Notes under the pieces: model-generated
Databases searched by the model: none
The model's input: only the letters and a program-made list of their open reading frames with translations
Told to the model about the DNA's origin: nothing
Shown here: positions 32,313 to 45,579 of the stretch, in pieces
Layout: each line of letters starts with the position of its first letter
Numbering within the stretch: the stretch's first letter is position 1
Position numbers and translations under genes: made by a program
From: Iris pallida
Taxonomy: Eukaryota; Streptophyta; Magnoliopsida; Asparagales; Iridaceae
Direction: 5' to 3'
DNA: 64,000 nt
NCBI GenBank assembly: GCA_029216955.1
Contig: JANAVB010015600.1
Coordinates: forward strand, 32,557,587-32,621,586

Positions 32313-33888
32313 TATGTGTAAAGATCCATAACTAGAAATATACTCATGTCATATCACAAAAACTAATTAAGATAAGACAAGAAATAATAACAATATCACT
32401 AGAACAACTAGAATCTACAATGATCATAATACAGAAAAATAAAGAAGGAACAACAAAACTAACTAAGGATAACTACCAGGCAACTCACATAGAAGAATAG
32501 TGAGATCCACCTCAGCTAGCAACATCAAGAAGTCCAATACTGAGGGCACAACTACTCCTAAAATTTTGTCAATATATCCAGTCAGGATGGAACGAGTACA
32601 TACATCTCATAACAGATCTCAAGATAGAATAAAAGCCATAAGACTATAAATAGAGCATATACAATAAAATTATGGAGTGTACATGTATGTATGATGGCAT
32701 GGTAAGCTGTAGAGCTAGAGCTAGAACAGGAAAAAGTAGAACTGATCATGGTATGTACAAATCAGGGTAAGCCATCTATCCAATGTGTGTGATAGTAGTT
32801 TCAACTTGTGATCGGCTTGGGCACCTGTAAGTAACTGGCCTGGCTAGTCATAAGTGCGGTATATGACTAACACTGTTCGAGAATACGGGATAGATTTGAT
32901 CACAGGCAAACGCTACTACTCTCCCACCCCCAACTGGTCGAATGGATCCAAACAGGACACGTCACTGCACGAGATTCTATGAGAAGGGAGCAAGTCTTCT
33001 CTAGAATCGGTGACCATATATTGTGCAAGAGCTACAAGGGAGCTTGCACAATATATCCCAAGCTAACACGGAGTAACATCTCTCGTCAAGATCCAGGAAT
33101 ACCAATCCGTGAGAACCATGTGTCAGGAATAAGCATATCTACACTAAGTACATGAATCATAACAGTTATCGTAAATTAGGAAAAAGTTATCAGAGAATGT
33201 ACTCGTCTGTGATGTGATGGATAAGTCGATTGAGTCCAAGAATAGTGCCTCGAGGACCTATAGATGGAATACTGTATCAATATAAGGGTTTGGAAGTAAA
33301 ATCAAGTCATACTAAGTCAAACTAGGTCGAAGCAAGTCAAGGGTTGACTTACAGTTGACTTTTGGTCAACTGGTCAACTCTGGTCAACCCTAGGTCAACT
33401 CTAGGTCAAACTTGACTAACGTTGACTAACAGTTGACTTTGGGTCAACTGGTCAACTTCGGTCCAGTTCTAGTCAATTTAGGCTACGGTTGACTTCCGGT
33501 AGACTTTTGGTCAAAATAGTCAACAGTGGTCAACCAAGGTCAAAACTAGTCTAGCCTAGGTCAATGTTGACTCTACTTCGACGTTCAGTCAAAGCAGTCA
33601 ACTATGGTCAAACATGGTCAAAGCTAGTCTCTATAAACATGTACAGGGTCAACACATTCAATTTCAGTGGTTGTGAAATCACTGGAATCGATAGATCTCA
33701 AAATACCACAAAAGGAGAAAGATTATAATAATATGGTAAAAATCTACAGATATTGTCGGATGGTGAAACAACCATTACCAACGTGTCCAGAATGGTCGAA
33801 ATAGCTAGAATAGCCTGTCCATAAGTCCAATTTGGACACAGGGGCAAAAAGGTATTTTCGGATCAAAATGGTATCCGTGTCGGACCCA
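32313..33888 (-). repeat. LTR-A, left part
   Basis: Matches LTR-B from 48178 to about 49746. The outer ~108 bp present in LTR-B (48070-48177) are missing. It is interrupted at CTTTG by the 33894 element. It contains a dense GTCAA/TTGAC cluster at 33316-33625. Confidence 0.85.
33316..33625. promoter_or_regulatory. W-box-like (RGTCAA/TTGACY) cluster in LTR-A
   Basis: About 25 copies of RGTCAA or its complement TTGACY in 310 bp, in both orientations. The motif is the core WRKY-factor site. The same cluster is in LTR-B (49166-49475) and a related one in the inner CACTA (61233-61430). A regulatory role is inferred from the motif only. Confidence 0.5.
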
Positions 33889-33893
33889 CTTTG

Positions 33894-35995
33894 TGTAAAA
33901 CCCCTAAATTTCTACTATTTTTTTTAATTTTATTTTGTACCGATTTGAAATTTTGTATTGTACGTCGCGTAGTCGTATTTTACGTCGCGCACGAAAATTT
34001 ATTTTTCGTAGTTGCTCGTCGAGTGCAAATATGTGCGAGCATACATATTGAAGAAAAATAATTTTTTTCTATTTTATTATACTTTCAAAATATTATATAG
34101 AATTATTATTCTTGCTATGAAAAGTCTATTGTTTTTAGCAGTTATTAATAATAAAATTCTTCGTGCAAAAATATTTATGTCATAAATATTTATTTATTTT
34201 AAATAATAATGTATTTTCGAAATTATTTAATATTAATATTTTATTATTCAAAAAGATTTATTATTCAAAAAGATTTATTATTTTAGAAATTAATTATTAT
34301 AGTATTTTTGGAAAACATATTTTTGAAATATTTGTGACAATATAAATTTTTATTTGATTCCATGGATACATTTAAATAGTAAACTATCCATATTTTAAAT
34401 TGATTTGATTTTAAACTAAAAGTATTTAATTTGATATTAATTAGATTTGGATTTGATTTGATTGCTTTTAAACTAAATATGGGAATATCCAAATTGGGTT
34501 TAATCTATTCCTAATCCTATCCAAAGTAGGAATTCCCACATCCTATAAATATAGGCAGGTACTCCTCCACATTATTCATCTTCCATGAATTCCTCCACAA
34601 ATAAATTCCATAGCCAATCAAGTGCCTCGTGTCCGTGTCCGTGTTCCACGTCCCAATTTCTTATTCCATCTATTACATATACACTTATTTTTTCGTGTCG
34701 ACAGACCCGACACAATCAAATATCCAAATCCCAAATCCTAAACTCTAAACTCCGTCCCGGCTCGCGTCCACCACCCGGACTCCTGAAACCCCGCCATGCC
34801 CGGTCTCCTCCTTCCTTTCACTAGAACGACCACCCCTGTTCACCATCACCACCCTTAGCCTAGACCGCCAGCCCGTCGCCGTCGCTACCAAACCACTAGT
34901 CACCACCGCCACAGCCAAACACCAGCCACCCCGACATCACCACACCGTCAACAACAACCCCCACCGCGTCCGCCATCACCCGACTTCACCAAACCACCAA
35001 GGACCACCACCACGGTCGCCCCAAAATCCGGCCAGCCATCCTGGTCACTCCTCTGAACACCAGAAGCACCTACACCACCACCGCAACCACCACCATCGTC
35101 ATCCCGACATCCCTCCGGTGGCCGAGCGCCACCGCCGACTTCACCCAACCCCGTCCCGACCATCCGACCTCCACCACCCAGAGCCGCGTCGACCACTGCG
35201 GTCGTCTCCGGCGCGCCCAAAAAGAAAAGAAGCAAAAAAAAAACTAAAATAAAACACCCACCGCTTACCACCCTGTGATCGGCGAGCTCCGCCGTACCGA
35301 TATGCCCGGCGCCACCACGTGTGCGCCGATCCAGCACCGACCGACCTGTTTCCGCCGAGCCCTGGCGTTCGCCACCACCGCTGTACCGCCGCCGCTCTTC
35401 CTGTGGACGAGCGGGCACCACCGCTCGGCGCCCGTCCACCGGCTTCAGCGCCGGAGTGCCGCGCCGCCGTTCCCGTAGTCGAAGCCCCCCTTTCCCAGGC
35501 ACCGCCTCCACCCTCAAGCGACCGCGACCCCTCGATCTCCACGTCCTCCGTCGCCGGATCGCCTGCTCCGCCGACCCTCCGCTCCACCCGATTCCCTCCG
35601 CCGCCCACGACCCAGCTCGTCCTTCCTCCGTCGGAGCTCCGTCGACGCCGGACTCCCTCTCCTCCTCCCCGCTCTCTCGATCTCTCTCTCTTCCCCGATT
35701 CTTTCTCTTTCTCCATCTCTCTGTTTACACAAAAAAGAAAACCTATTCCCCTTTTACTAAGGAGGAGCAGCATATGTGCTGCTGCTTAAAAGCAATGTGA
35801 GTTTTTTTTATTTTTTTATTTTTATTTTTATCTTTTATTTTTTTATTATTTTTATTTAGTTATTATTTTTTGTTTTATTACTGTTGTTTATTATATGTAT
35901 TGTTTGTTAGTTCTGGTTGTTTCTATTTTTATTATTATTATTATTATTAGTACATTATTAGTTGTTCTCAGAATATTTTGTAAGTACAGTATTAA

Positions 35996-36035
<40 letters not shown>

Positions 36036-38086
36036 TTTATGATTATTGTTGTTGTTACTTGCAAAACTATCTATTTGCTAAATAATATTATTTATAAAAG
36101 TTTTAGGAAAATATTATTTTCTAACTAAAAGGAAACAACTATTGTGATTTTAAGTTTGTATTTATATCAATATTTTGATCCATAAAATAGAGTTTCCACT
36201 TTAACAAATATTTTCTAAAATATTGTTAAATTATTTTGTATTGTTATGTCTTTTAGTTGAAAAACTATATTTGACAGAAACTAGTTTTAGCCTAAATTGC
36301 TTCATATATTTTCAAGTAATTATTTGTAATATTTTGGAATAAAAGAAACACATAGCTTTATTTACAATTGATTTCCAAATATAGTTTTCGAATATTTTAA
36401 GTAATTTTCTAATATAATTATTAAATATTTTAACTGCGTAGAGTTTTTCAATATATAATTTCTAGAATAAATATAGATATTTATCTATATCAAATCTATT
36501 TGTAGATCAAATCTTGTCTATGACCAATCCCATCTGACCAATCCCATCGTACCTATTCCCTCACCAATTCTAGACTACCCTATGTCGACCTTAACTATTC
36601 TGACTATTCTAAACCCAATGGAACTGTTCGTGCCATCAACAGAGGTTCCCTTGTGTAGTTGTTACACCAATGTTGCAGATCGTGCCACCTTGATCATCGC
36701 AGCACACCAGGCGTCCTACCAGGCAAGACACCTTGCCATTTGCTGTTTAATTATTTTAGCTCATATTTCATGCATGTTCATTATTTTTTTATGTAAAATA
36801 AACTGTGATACATAGCATAACTGTTAGAATTTACTGTTCAGTTTCCTGCTGTGTATTATTTTTCTTAGAAATTAAACCTAGATTTAAGGGACCACCTTAT
36901 GTGTTGCATTCATTGGCCTTGACACGTTGTAACAAGAAGTTGTGTGTCGCATGTAGAACACGGAAGTGCGTGATTGGCTGGCCACCAGTACGTACAAGCC
37001 GTACGATAGGAATAACCGCTAATAGAGGTTGCATGCTAGTTTGACTTAGCGATTATAGTAGTTTGTGTTGTGGATGCAACACAGTAGGCATTGGGTGGGG
37101 AGGACAATTCCTTAGCGTATGGGCTTCGATGCACTTCCCTTGTGACCCGGACTCTCCGCTGGAGATACGGGGTTGATGACCCATGATTACTGACGGCCAC
37201 TGACGATTCTGCGGAACGTCATGCTCTTCCTGCTGGGGCCTCTGGTGCCCAAGGGGGACTACGCCGATCCTATTTAGCCAGGGCCCATGCGTAGGAAGGA
37301 TTGTTCTTAACAATATTTCACTTAGAATGGTAGGCTACCCTATCCGTTAGGTACGAGTACTTTTGATTTGGGTACTTGTATCTGACCGTGGCTTGGAACA
37401 ATAACTTGTCACGAATTAGTTCGTTACATCTTGTCCTTGTTTGGTTGTAGGTGTGACTTACTACTTCGATGAGAAGGTATTGAACCTTATTGGGGTCCGA
37501 ATACCATATTGGATTCTTAGCATGGAAAGATACATCGCCGTGAATTAGTTTACCATCTCCTGTCCTTGTTTGGTTGGGGGGATGGTACGCTCGTTCAGTA
37601 GGTGCGTATTGGACCATATTATAAATTCGATTTACTTATTGATTGAGCAATATTTATTCAGTTTATATGGTATATTATTATGTGTCTTGTTACGTCCCTC
37701 TAAGGACCTGGTTGTCTTGCCAGGTGTATGCTATTGTCTTTCGCAGGTGCTTTAGCTCTAGCCGTGTTTACCGCTATTTCTTCGAGGATGATTGCACTTG
37801 GATCGTCTTCGCTTCGCTCGCCACTCATTTCATTTTCTATGTACTTTTCCTTTTTTTGTTGGTAGTGGATTTGTCTCCGCCCAACCTATTGTATCAAGAC
37901 AAATTTATTCTCATTATATGATCTTTTATTCATTTATTCTGTGTGGATGAGATTAGTTATGGTTCTACTGCATTTTACAGCTTATGTATTTATACGAGGC
38001 TTCCATATATTGGAGTATACTTCGTATGAATACAGCTGGCATGTCTACGTTCCTAGTCCTACGTATTTTGGGACTGGGGCGTTACA
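33894..38086 (+). repeat. 5' LTR of the 33894 element
   Basis: 4,193 bp, TGTAAAACCCC to GGGGCGTTACA. TATAAAT at 34544 is followed by a leader, a GC-rich pyrimidine-biased segment (34740-35740) and an (ATT)n tract (35997-36033). Long Pro/Arg-rich ORFs in 34948-35800 occur on both strands and look compositional. Confidence 0.93.
34544..34550 (+). promoter_or_regulatory. LTR promoter TATA box
   Basis: TATAAAT in CCTATAAATATAGG. The same site is in the 3' LTR at 39826-39833. Confidence 0.6.
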
Positions 38087-39175
38087 TGTTTTTGTGGTGG
38101 CCCATGCAGGTCAAGATAAATTGTTTGGTTACTTTACCGTACCAAGCAAGCCTGCGTATAGGATTAGAAGTCTAAGATCTCATCCACATACTTGACCACT
38201 TTCTTCAATCTACCGTTTGACTCATCGATTGCATCTTGCTTGATTCCTTCTATCATTATCCTTCCTTCGTGCTTACTAGAGGTTGACCCTATTAGTTAGC
38301 TGTCCCAAACACCATTAGTTTAAATTAAGATGGGTAGAATACCATATGAACTAGCAATCCCTTTGACCTAGTGACCTATATTAGCAAGCTTATTTAGATC
38401 CTAGAATCTAGAGAACCTAAACCGTCTAGCCAACCAAGGACTTGGACAAGAAGACTATAGGACGACTGTATGACTTATAATCAATCTACCTTCTTTAAAT
38501 CTTAATCTCTCGTGCCTAGGTATTTACCATTTTGACTAATGATGCTAATGTAGCCTAGTTTTTGCAAGCTTATTCCTTATCGAGCTTGTCCAAGACATAT
38601 ATTAATTGGGTCGCTCCCACTAACGTATTGTCTACTCAGAACCGGTGCATAATGGTCTGATCAACAAAGTGCATTTTGGTTCGCTTTTGTTTATTATTCT
38701 GCGTGGATGGACCATAATTAAACTTGGCCTTTAGAATTCCATCCGCGACTGCCTTGACAATTCTTTTGAAATTATTCGAACGTCTTTGAATCACGTATTC
38801 GTATTTGATAACGCCTCCTTCGAACTCTATATTGCTTTCGTCTTCACCTATTTTAGGAGGACGAAAGCATTATACTAAACTTCCTCTAACCTTCCCATCG
38901 ACTATGACCATTCTCACTCGATATTGCTATATCTTTATCCTAAACTACTCGACCCTATCAAGACCCTCAATTCGCTTAATTTAAGTGAATCTATTTCATT
39001 CTCGTGACCCTCATTCATTACCCTTGACCATACCGTTTTATTTTCTATGATCTAGATCATGATTTCTTACAGCATAATTTGTTATCAATTATTTCCCATC
39101 GATACTCCCTTGTGTCTTCTCACCCCCCTGCGAATTCTTAATTTCGAGGACGAAATTCTTTTAAGTTGGGTAGGA
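38087..39175 (+). other. Interior of the 33894 element
   Basis: 1,089 bp without coding capacity. A candidate primer site TGGTGGCCCATGCAGGTC starts nine bases in (38095-38112). A gypsy-like tail and polypurine stretch are at 39140-39175. Confidence 0.75.
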
Positions 39176-41271
39176 TGTAAAACCCCTAAATTTCTACTAT
39201 TTTTTTTTTAATTTTATTTTGTACCGATTTGAAATTTTGTATTGTACGTCGCGTAGTCGTATTTTACGTCGCGCACGAAAATTTATTTTTCGTAGTTGCT
39301 CGTCGAGTGCAAATATGTGCGAGCATACATATTGTAGAAAAATAATTTTTTTCTATTTTATTACACTTTCAAAATATTATATAGAATTATTATTCTTGCT
39401 ATGAAAAGTCTATTGTTTTTAGCAGTAATTAATAATAAAATTCTTCGTGCAAAAATATTTGTCATAAATATTTATTTATTTTAAATAATAATATATTTTC
39501 GAAATTATTTAATATTAATATTTTATTATTCAAAAAGATTTATTATTCAAAAAGATTTATTATTTTCGAAATTAATTATTATAGTATTTTTGGAAAACAT
39601 ATTTTTGAAATATTTGTGACAATATAAATTTTTATTTGATTCCATGGATACATTTAAATAGTAAACTATCCATATTTTAAATTGATTTGATTTTAAACTA
39701 AAAGTATTTAATTTGATATTAATTAGATTTGGATTTGATTTGATTGCTTTTAAACTAAATATGGGAATATCCAAATTGGGTTTAATCTATTCCTAATCCT
39801 ATCCAAAGTGGGAATTCCCACATCCTATAAATATAGGCAGGTACTCCTCCACATTATTCATCTTCCATGAATTCCTCCACAAATAAATTCCATAGCCAAT
39901 CAAGTGCCTCGTGTTCGTGTCCGTGTTCCACGTCTCAATTTCTTATTCCATCCATTTCATATACACTTATTTTTCCGTGTCGACAGACCCGACACAATCA
40001 AATATCCAAATCCTAAATCCTAAACTCTAAACTCCGTCCCGGCTCGCGTCCACCACCCGGACTCCTGAAACCCCGCCATGCCCGGTCTCCTCCTTCCTTT
40101 CACTAGAACAACCACCCCCGTTCACCATCACCACCCTCAGCCTAGACCGCCAGCCCGTCGCCGTCGCTACCAAACCACTAGTCACCACCGCCACAGCCAA
40201 ACACCAGCCACCCCGACATCACCACACCGTCAACAACAACCCCCACCGCGTCCGCCATCACCCGACTTCACCAAACCACCAAGGACCACCACCACGGTCG
40301 CCCCAAAATCCGGCCAGCCACCCTGGCCACTCCTCTGAACACCAGAGGCACCTACACCACCATCGCAACCACCACCATCGTCATCCCGACATCCCTCCGG
40401 TGGCCGAGTGCCACCGCCGACTTCACCCAACCCCGTCCCGACCATCCGACCTCCACCACCCAGAGCCGCGTCGACCACTGCGGTCGTCTCCGGCGCGCCT
40501 AAAAAGAAAAGAAGCAAAAAAAACCTAAAATAAAACACCCACCGCTTACCACCCTGTGATCGGCGAGCTCCGCCGCACCGATATGCCCGGCGCCACCACG
40601 TGTGCGCTGATCCAGCACCGACCGACCTGTTTCCGTCGAGCCCTGGCGTTCGCCACCACCGCTGCACCGCCGCCGCTCTTCCTGTGGACGAGCGGGCACC
40701 ACCGCTCGGCGCCCGTCGACCGGCTTCAGCACCGGAGTGCCGCGCCGCCGTTCCCGTAGTCGAAGCCCCCCTTTCCCAGGCACCGCCTCCACCCTCAAGC
40801 GATCGCGACCCCTCGATCTCCACGTCCTCCGCCGCCGGATCGCCTGCTCCGCTGACCCTCCGCTCCACCCGATTCCCTCCGTCGCCCACGACCCAGCTCG
40901 CCCTTCCTCCGTCGGAGCTCCGCCGACGCCGGACTCCCTCTCCTCCTCCCCGCTCTCTCGATCTCTCTCTCTTCCCCGATTCTTTCTCTCTCTCCATCTC
41001 TCTGTTTACACAAAAAAGAAAACCTATTCCCCTTTTACTAAGGAGGAGCAGCATCTGTGCTGCTGCTTAAAAGCAATGTGAGTTTTTTTAATTTTTTTAT
41101 TTTTATTTTTATCTTTTATTTTTTTATTATTTTTATTTAGTTATTATTTTTTTGTTTATTACTGTTGTTTATTATTTGTATTGTTTGTTAGTTCTGGTTG
41201 TTTCTATTTTCATTATTATTATTATTATTATTAGTACGTTATTAGTTGTTCTCAGAATATTTTGTAAGTAC

Positions 41272-41323
<52 letters not shown>

Positions 41324-43382
41324 TCATTATTTTTATGATTATTGTTGTTGTTACTTGCAAAACTATCTATTTGCTAAATAATATTATTTATAAAAGTTTT
41401 AGGAAAATATTATTTTCTAACTAAAAGGAAACAACTATTGTGATTTTAAGTTTGTATTTATATCAATATTTTGATCCATAAAATAGAGTTTCCACTATAA
41501 CAAATATTTTCTAAAATATTGTTAAATTATTTTGTATTGTTATGTCTTTTAGTTGAAAAACTATATTTGACAGAAACTAGTTTTAGCCTAAATTGCTTCT
41601 TATATTTTCAAGTAATTATTTGTAATATTTTGGAATAAAGGAAACACATAGCTTTATTTACAATTGATTTCCAAATATAGTTTTCGAATATTTTAAGTAA
41701 TTTTCTAATATAGTTATTAAATATTTTAACTGCGTAGAGTTTTTCAATATATAATTTCTAGAATAAATATAGATATTTATCTATATCAAATCTATTTGTA
41801 TATCAAATCTTGTCTATGACCAATCCCATCGTACCTATTCCCTCACCAATTCTAGACTACCCTATGTCGACCTTAACTATTCTGACTATTCTGAACCCAA
41901 TGGAACTGTCCGTGCCATCAACAGAGGTTCCATTGTGTAGTTGTTACACCAAAGTTGCAGATCGTGCCACCTTGATCATCGCAGCACACCAGGCGTCCTA
42001 CCAGGCAAGACACCTTGCCATTTGCTGTTTAATTATTTTAGCTCATATTTCATGCATGTTCATTATTTTTTTATGCAAAATAAACTGTGATACATAGCAT
42101 AACTGTTAGAATTTACTGTTCAGTTTCCTACTGTGTATTATTTTTCTTACAAATTAAACCTAGATTTAAGGGACCACCTTGTGTGTTGCATTCATTGGCC
42201 TTGACACGTTGTAACACGAAGTTGTGTGTCGCATATAGAACACGGAAGTGCGTGATTGGCTGGCTACCAGTACGTACAAGCCGTGCGATAGGAATAACCG
42301 CTAATAGAGGTTGTATGCTAGTTTGACTTAGCGGTTATAGTGGTTTGTGTTGTGGATGCAACACAGTAGGCATTGGATGGGGAGGACAATTCCTTAGCGT
42401 ATAGGCTTCGATGCACTTCCCTTGTGACCCGGACTCTCCGCTAGAGATACGGGGTTGATGACCCATGATTACTGACGGCCACTGACGATTCTGCGGAACG
42501 TCATGGTCTTCCTGCTGGGGCCTCTGGTGCCCAAGGGGGACTACGCCGATCCTATTTACCCAGGGCCCATGCGTAGGAAGGATTGTTCTTAACAACATTT
42601 CACTTAGAATGGTAGGCTACCCTATCCGTTAGGTACGAGTACTTTTGGTTTGGGTACTTGTATCTGACCGTGGCTTGGAACAATAATTTGTCACGAATTA
42701 GTTCATCACATATTATCCTTGTTTGGTTGTAGGTGTGACTTACTACTTCGATGAGAAGGTATTGAACCTTGTTGGGGTCCGGATACCATATTGGATTCTT
42801 AGCATGGAAAGATACGTCGCCGTGAATTAGTTTACCATCTCATGTCCTTGTTTGGTTGGGGGGATGGTACGCTCGTTCAGTAGGTGCGTATTGGACCATG
42901 TTATAAATTCGATTTACTTATTTATTGAGCAATATTTATTCAGTTTATATGGCATGTTATTATGTGTCTTGTTACGTCCCTCTGAGGACCTGGTTGTCTT
43001 GCCAGGTGTGTGCTATTGTCTTTCGCAGGTGCTTTAGCTCTAGCCGTGTTTACCGCTATTTCTTCGAGGATGATTGCACTTGGATCGTCTTCGCTTCGCT
43101 CGCCACTCATTTCATTTTCTATGTACTTTTCCTTATTTTGTTGGTAGTGGATTTGTCTCCGCCTAACCTATTGTATCAAGACAAATTTATCAAGACAAAT
43201 TTATTCTCATTATATGATCTTTTATTCATTTATTCTGTGTGGATGAGATTAGTTATGGTTCTACTGTATTTTACAGCTTATGTATTTATACGAGGCTTCC
43301 ATATATTGGAGTATACTTCGTATGAATACAGCTGGCATGTCTACGTTCCTAGTCCTACGTATTTTGGGACTGGGGCGTTACA
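39176..43382 (+). repeat. 3' LTR of the 33894 element
   Basis: 4,207 bp, near-identical to 33894-38086. It has its own (ATT)n tract at about 41275-41322, longer than in the 5' LTR, and a short CAAGACAAATTTAT duplication at 43177-43205. Confidence 0.93.
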
Positions 43383-43387
43383 CTTTG

Positions 43388-45579
43388 TATCGAAAAATGT
43401 GCCGAAATAAAAGTGCACTAAACCTAACAAATTATATGTCCACGAATCCAGAATGACGATATGAACCCAACGGTATATCCAGAATTGGATTCCGTTGACC
43501 TGATCTCAAATTGGTCCGTTGACCAGGACATTGAAATTCGATTTGCACGAAAATGCGTGTCGGAGCCAATGTCCTCAAAACTTAGCAAATTATATGTCAA
43601 CAAGTCCAGAATGTCGATACGAACCCAACAGTATATCCAGAATTGGATTCCGATGAGCCGATCTCAAAATGACCCGTTGACCCGGATATTGGTATCCGAC
43701 TTGCACCGAAATGCGTGCCGGAACCAACATCCACTAAAACCTAGCAAATTATATGTCAACGAGTCCAGAATGACGATACAAACTCAACGGTATATCCAGA
43801 ATTGGATTTCGATGAGCCGGCGTCAAAAAGTTCCATTGACCCGGACTGTGGGGCCCACTTTGTACCGAAATGCGTGCCAGGGCCCACGTCCTCCAAATCT
43901 AACAAACCTTATATGAAAACATCCCAGAACGACGCCACGAGTCTGCTGGTGGCGTCAGAAATTGAATCTGGAGTCCCGGGTTCAAAATCAAAATTTTACA
44001 AGTGCAACACTAAGAATTCGAATGGCCAACTTTGGCGTCGAATTCGACCGACCTAACAAGCTCAAACTGAAATAAAATCTAAAGGAGGCAGGAAGAGGGT
44101 TATACCACCTGTGCACCGGAACCGAAGGCGCACCAAACGAAGCTGCTACAGCGAAGATACGAACCCGCAAAGTTGTCATCGCAAAACTGTCCAAAAACAG
44201 TACAAATTAAAACGTCAACTTGGCGGCCAGATTTGAGGTATCAAACGATAAAATTAACGGTTCAAACTTGACAGAGGTGAAGAGGGATATACCGAGATTG
44301 CGACGGAGGAGACGGATCGCTAATCCAACGATCGGATCTTCCAAAAAATGTGCGTGAAGTTGTTGTCCCGAAATGTCGAAACTGCACTCCGTTCCCGCGC
44401 GCGTCTCTGTGCGAAACGAACGGATCGCCTCGACGGCGCACCCCGGGGGACGGTGGCCGCCACATATAGGTGCGGGGGTGTGCGCCTGGCCTGGAGGGCT
44501 CGCTGGCGTAGGGGCGGCCGGCCATGCGGCTACGTCGCGCGGCCACACGCGGCTGCTGCTGCCGCGCTGTTACTTGCTGCAGCTGCGGCTGCATGCTGCT
44601 GCTGCGGGCTACCTCGTCGCCGGCCAGGGGCCGAAGAGGAGGTAGAGGCCGAGGTGATGGGTTGGGAGTGGAGGTGACAGTTGAAGGAGAGGAAGAAGGA
44701 GTGAATGAAAAAGTAAAAGAAGAAGAAGAAGAACTAGAGAGAGAGATGATGATGGAAACGTGGGGGGAAAGGGGGTTCTCTACTGTCGGGTGAGAGAGGG
44801 AGAGGAAGAGGCGAGGTGATGGGGAGTTAATCAGGAGAGAGGGAGGGAGATATTATGGTGGTAAGTGTAAGGAGGGGGTGAGAATAAGAGAGCAATGAGA
44901 GAGATAATAGAGAGAGGGGTCGGCTGAGTGTGGGGTGAGGGGCTAGGTCGGCTGATAGAGGGGGGTTCTCTTTGTGTGGGAAGTGAAAGAGTAGGAGAGA
45001 GAGGGAGTTACATTATATATATATGTATATATATTATATAAAAGAGAGAGGTAGAGATATTTTATATAAAATAAACGTATTTTCAAATAGAGAAAAGTGC
45101 AGACACATCAGTGAGATGTATGGCCAGTCATGGTAGGGTCCATACCAAACTGGGTCGGACGTTGGGCCAAGTTTGGACAAAGTCGAAGCCAAGATTTAAT
45201 TAATTTATAAATTAAACTAATTAAAATCACGGATAGAATGGGAGCACACGGGAGATCAAATCGGTGGCACGCAAGTGCCACATGCATAGTAGGCTCAAAA
45301 CTGGCCATGGCCATATATTGGGTCGTCTGGATTGGACCGATGTCGGGCCCGAAAATTAAGTTGGAAATTAAATCACGAATTAGGCAGACGATAAATTGGT
45401 CTAAATTGATCCGAACTTCAAGAAGAAAGTTTCCATAGACTAGCATCCATAACGCTCTAGAAATCCAAGTCACGGTAAAGAGCATTTAATGATCAAAAGT
45501 AATTAAATCAAAAATAAATTATCGAAAAATAATTCATTTAGAAATTTCAAAATAATTTTAGAAATTCAGGGGGCTTACA
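43388..45579 (-). repeat. LTR-A, right part
   Basis: Continues LTR-A and matches 49748-52040, lacking a ~90-bp stretch of LTR-B (about 51793-51880). It has three degenerate ~150-bp units around TATATCCAGAATTGGATT (43440-43870). A minus-strand TATA-rich stretch (45010-45060) is followed, on that strand, by a CT-rich leader, a likely promoter. GCTGCT-rich ORFs at 44350-44790 look compositional. Confidence 0.83.

Larger units (their letters stand above)
33894..43382 (+). mobile_element. Non-autonomous Ty3/gypsy-type element, 4.2-kb LTRs, 1.1-kb interior
   Basis: TG at 33894 to CA at 43382 with a perfect duplication CTTTG (33889-33893 and 43383-43387). LTR-B at 49738-49760 shows the uninterrupted site. 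The LTRs (33894-38086 and 39176-43382) are nearly identical, so insertion is recent. The interior (38087-39175) has no ORF but ends with AATTTCGAGGACGAAATT and AAGTTGGGTAGGA, typical of plant gypsy elements. LTRs make up nearly 90% of it. Confidence 0.95.

Noticed and set aside
34948..35800. Long Pro/Arg-rich ORFs (156-210 aa) on both strands, repeated at 40230-41081
   Set aside because: They lie in GC-rich LTR sequence, overlap in several frames on both strands and are conserved only because the two LTRs are near-identical.
44350..44800. Ala/Gly/Arg-rich ORFs in the LTR-A right part, repeated at 50620-51162
   Set aside because: GCTGCT-rich composition gives open frames on both strands; no family recognised and no frame preference between LTR copies.
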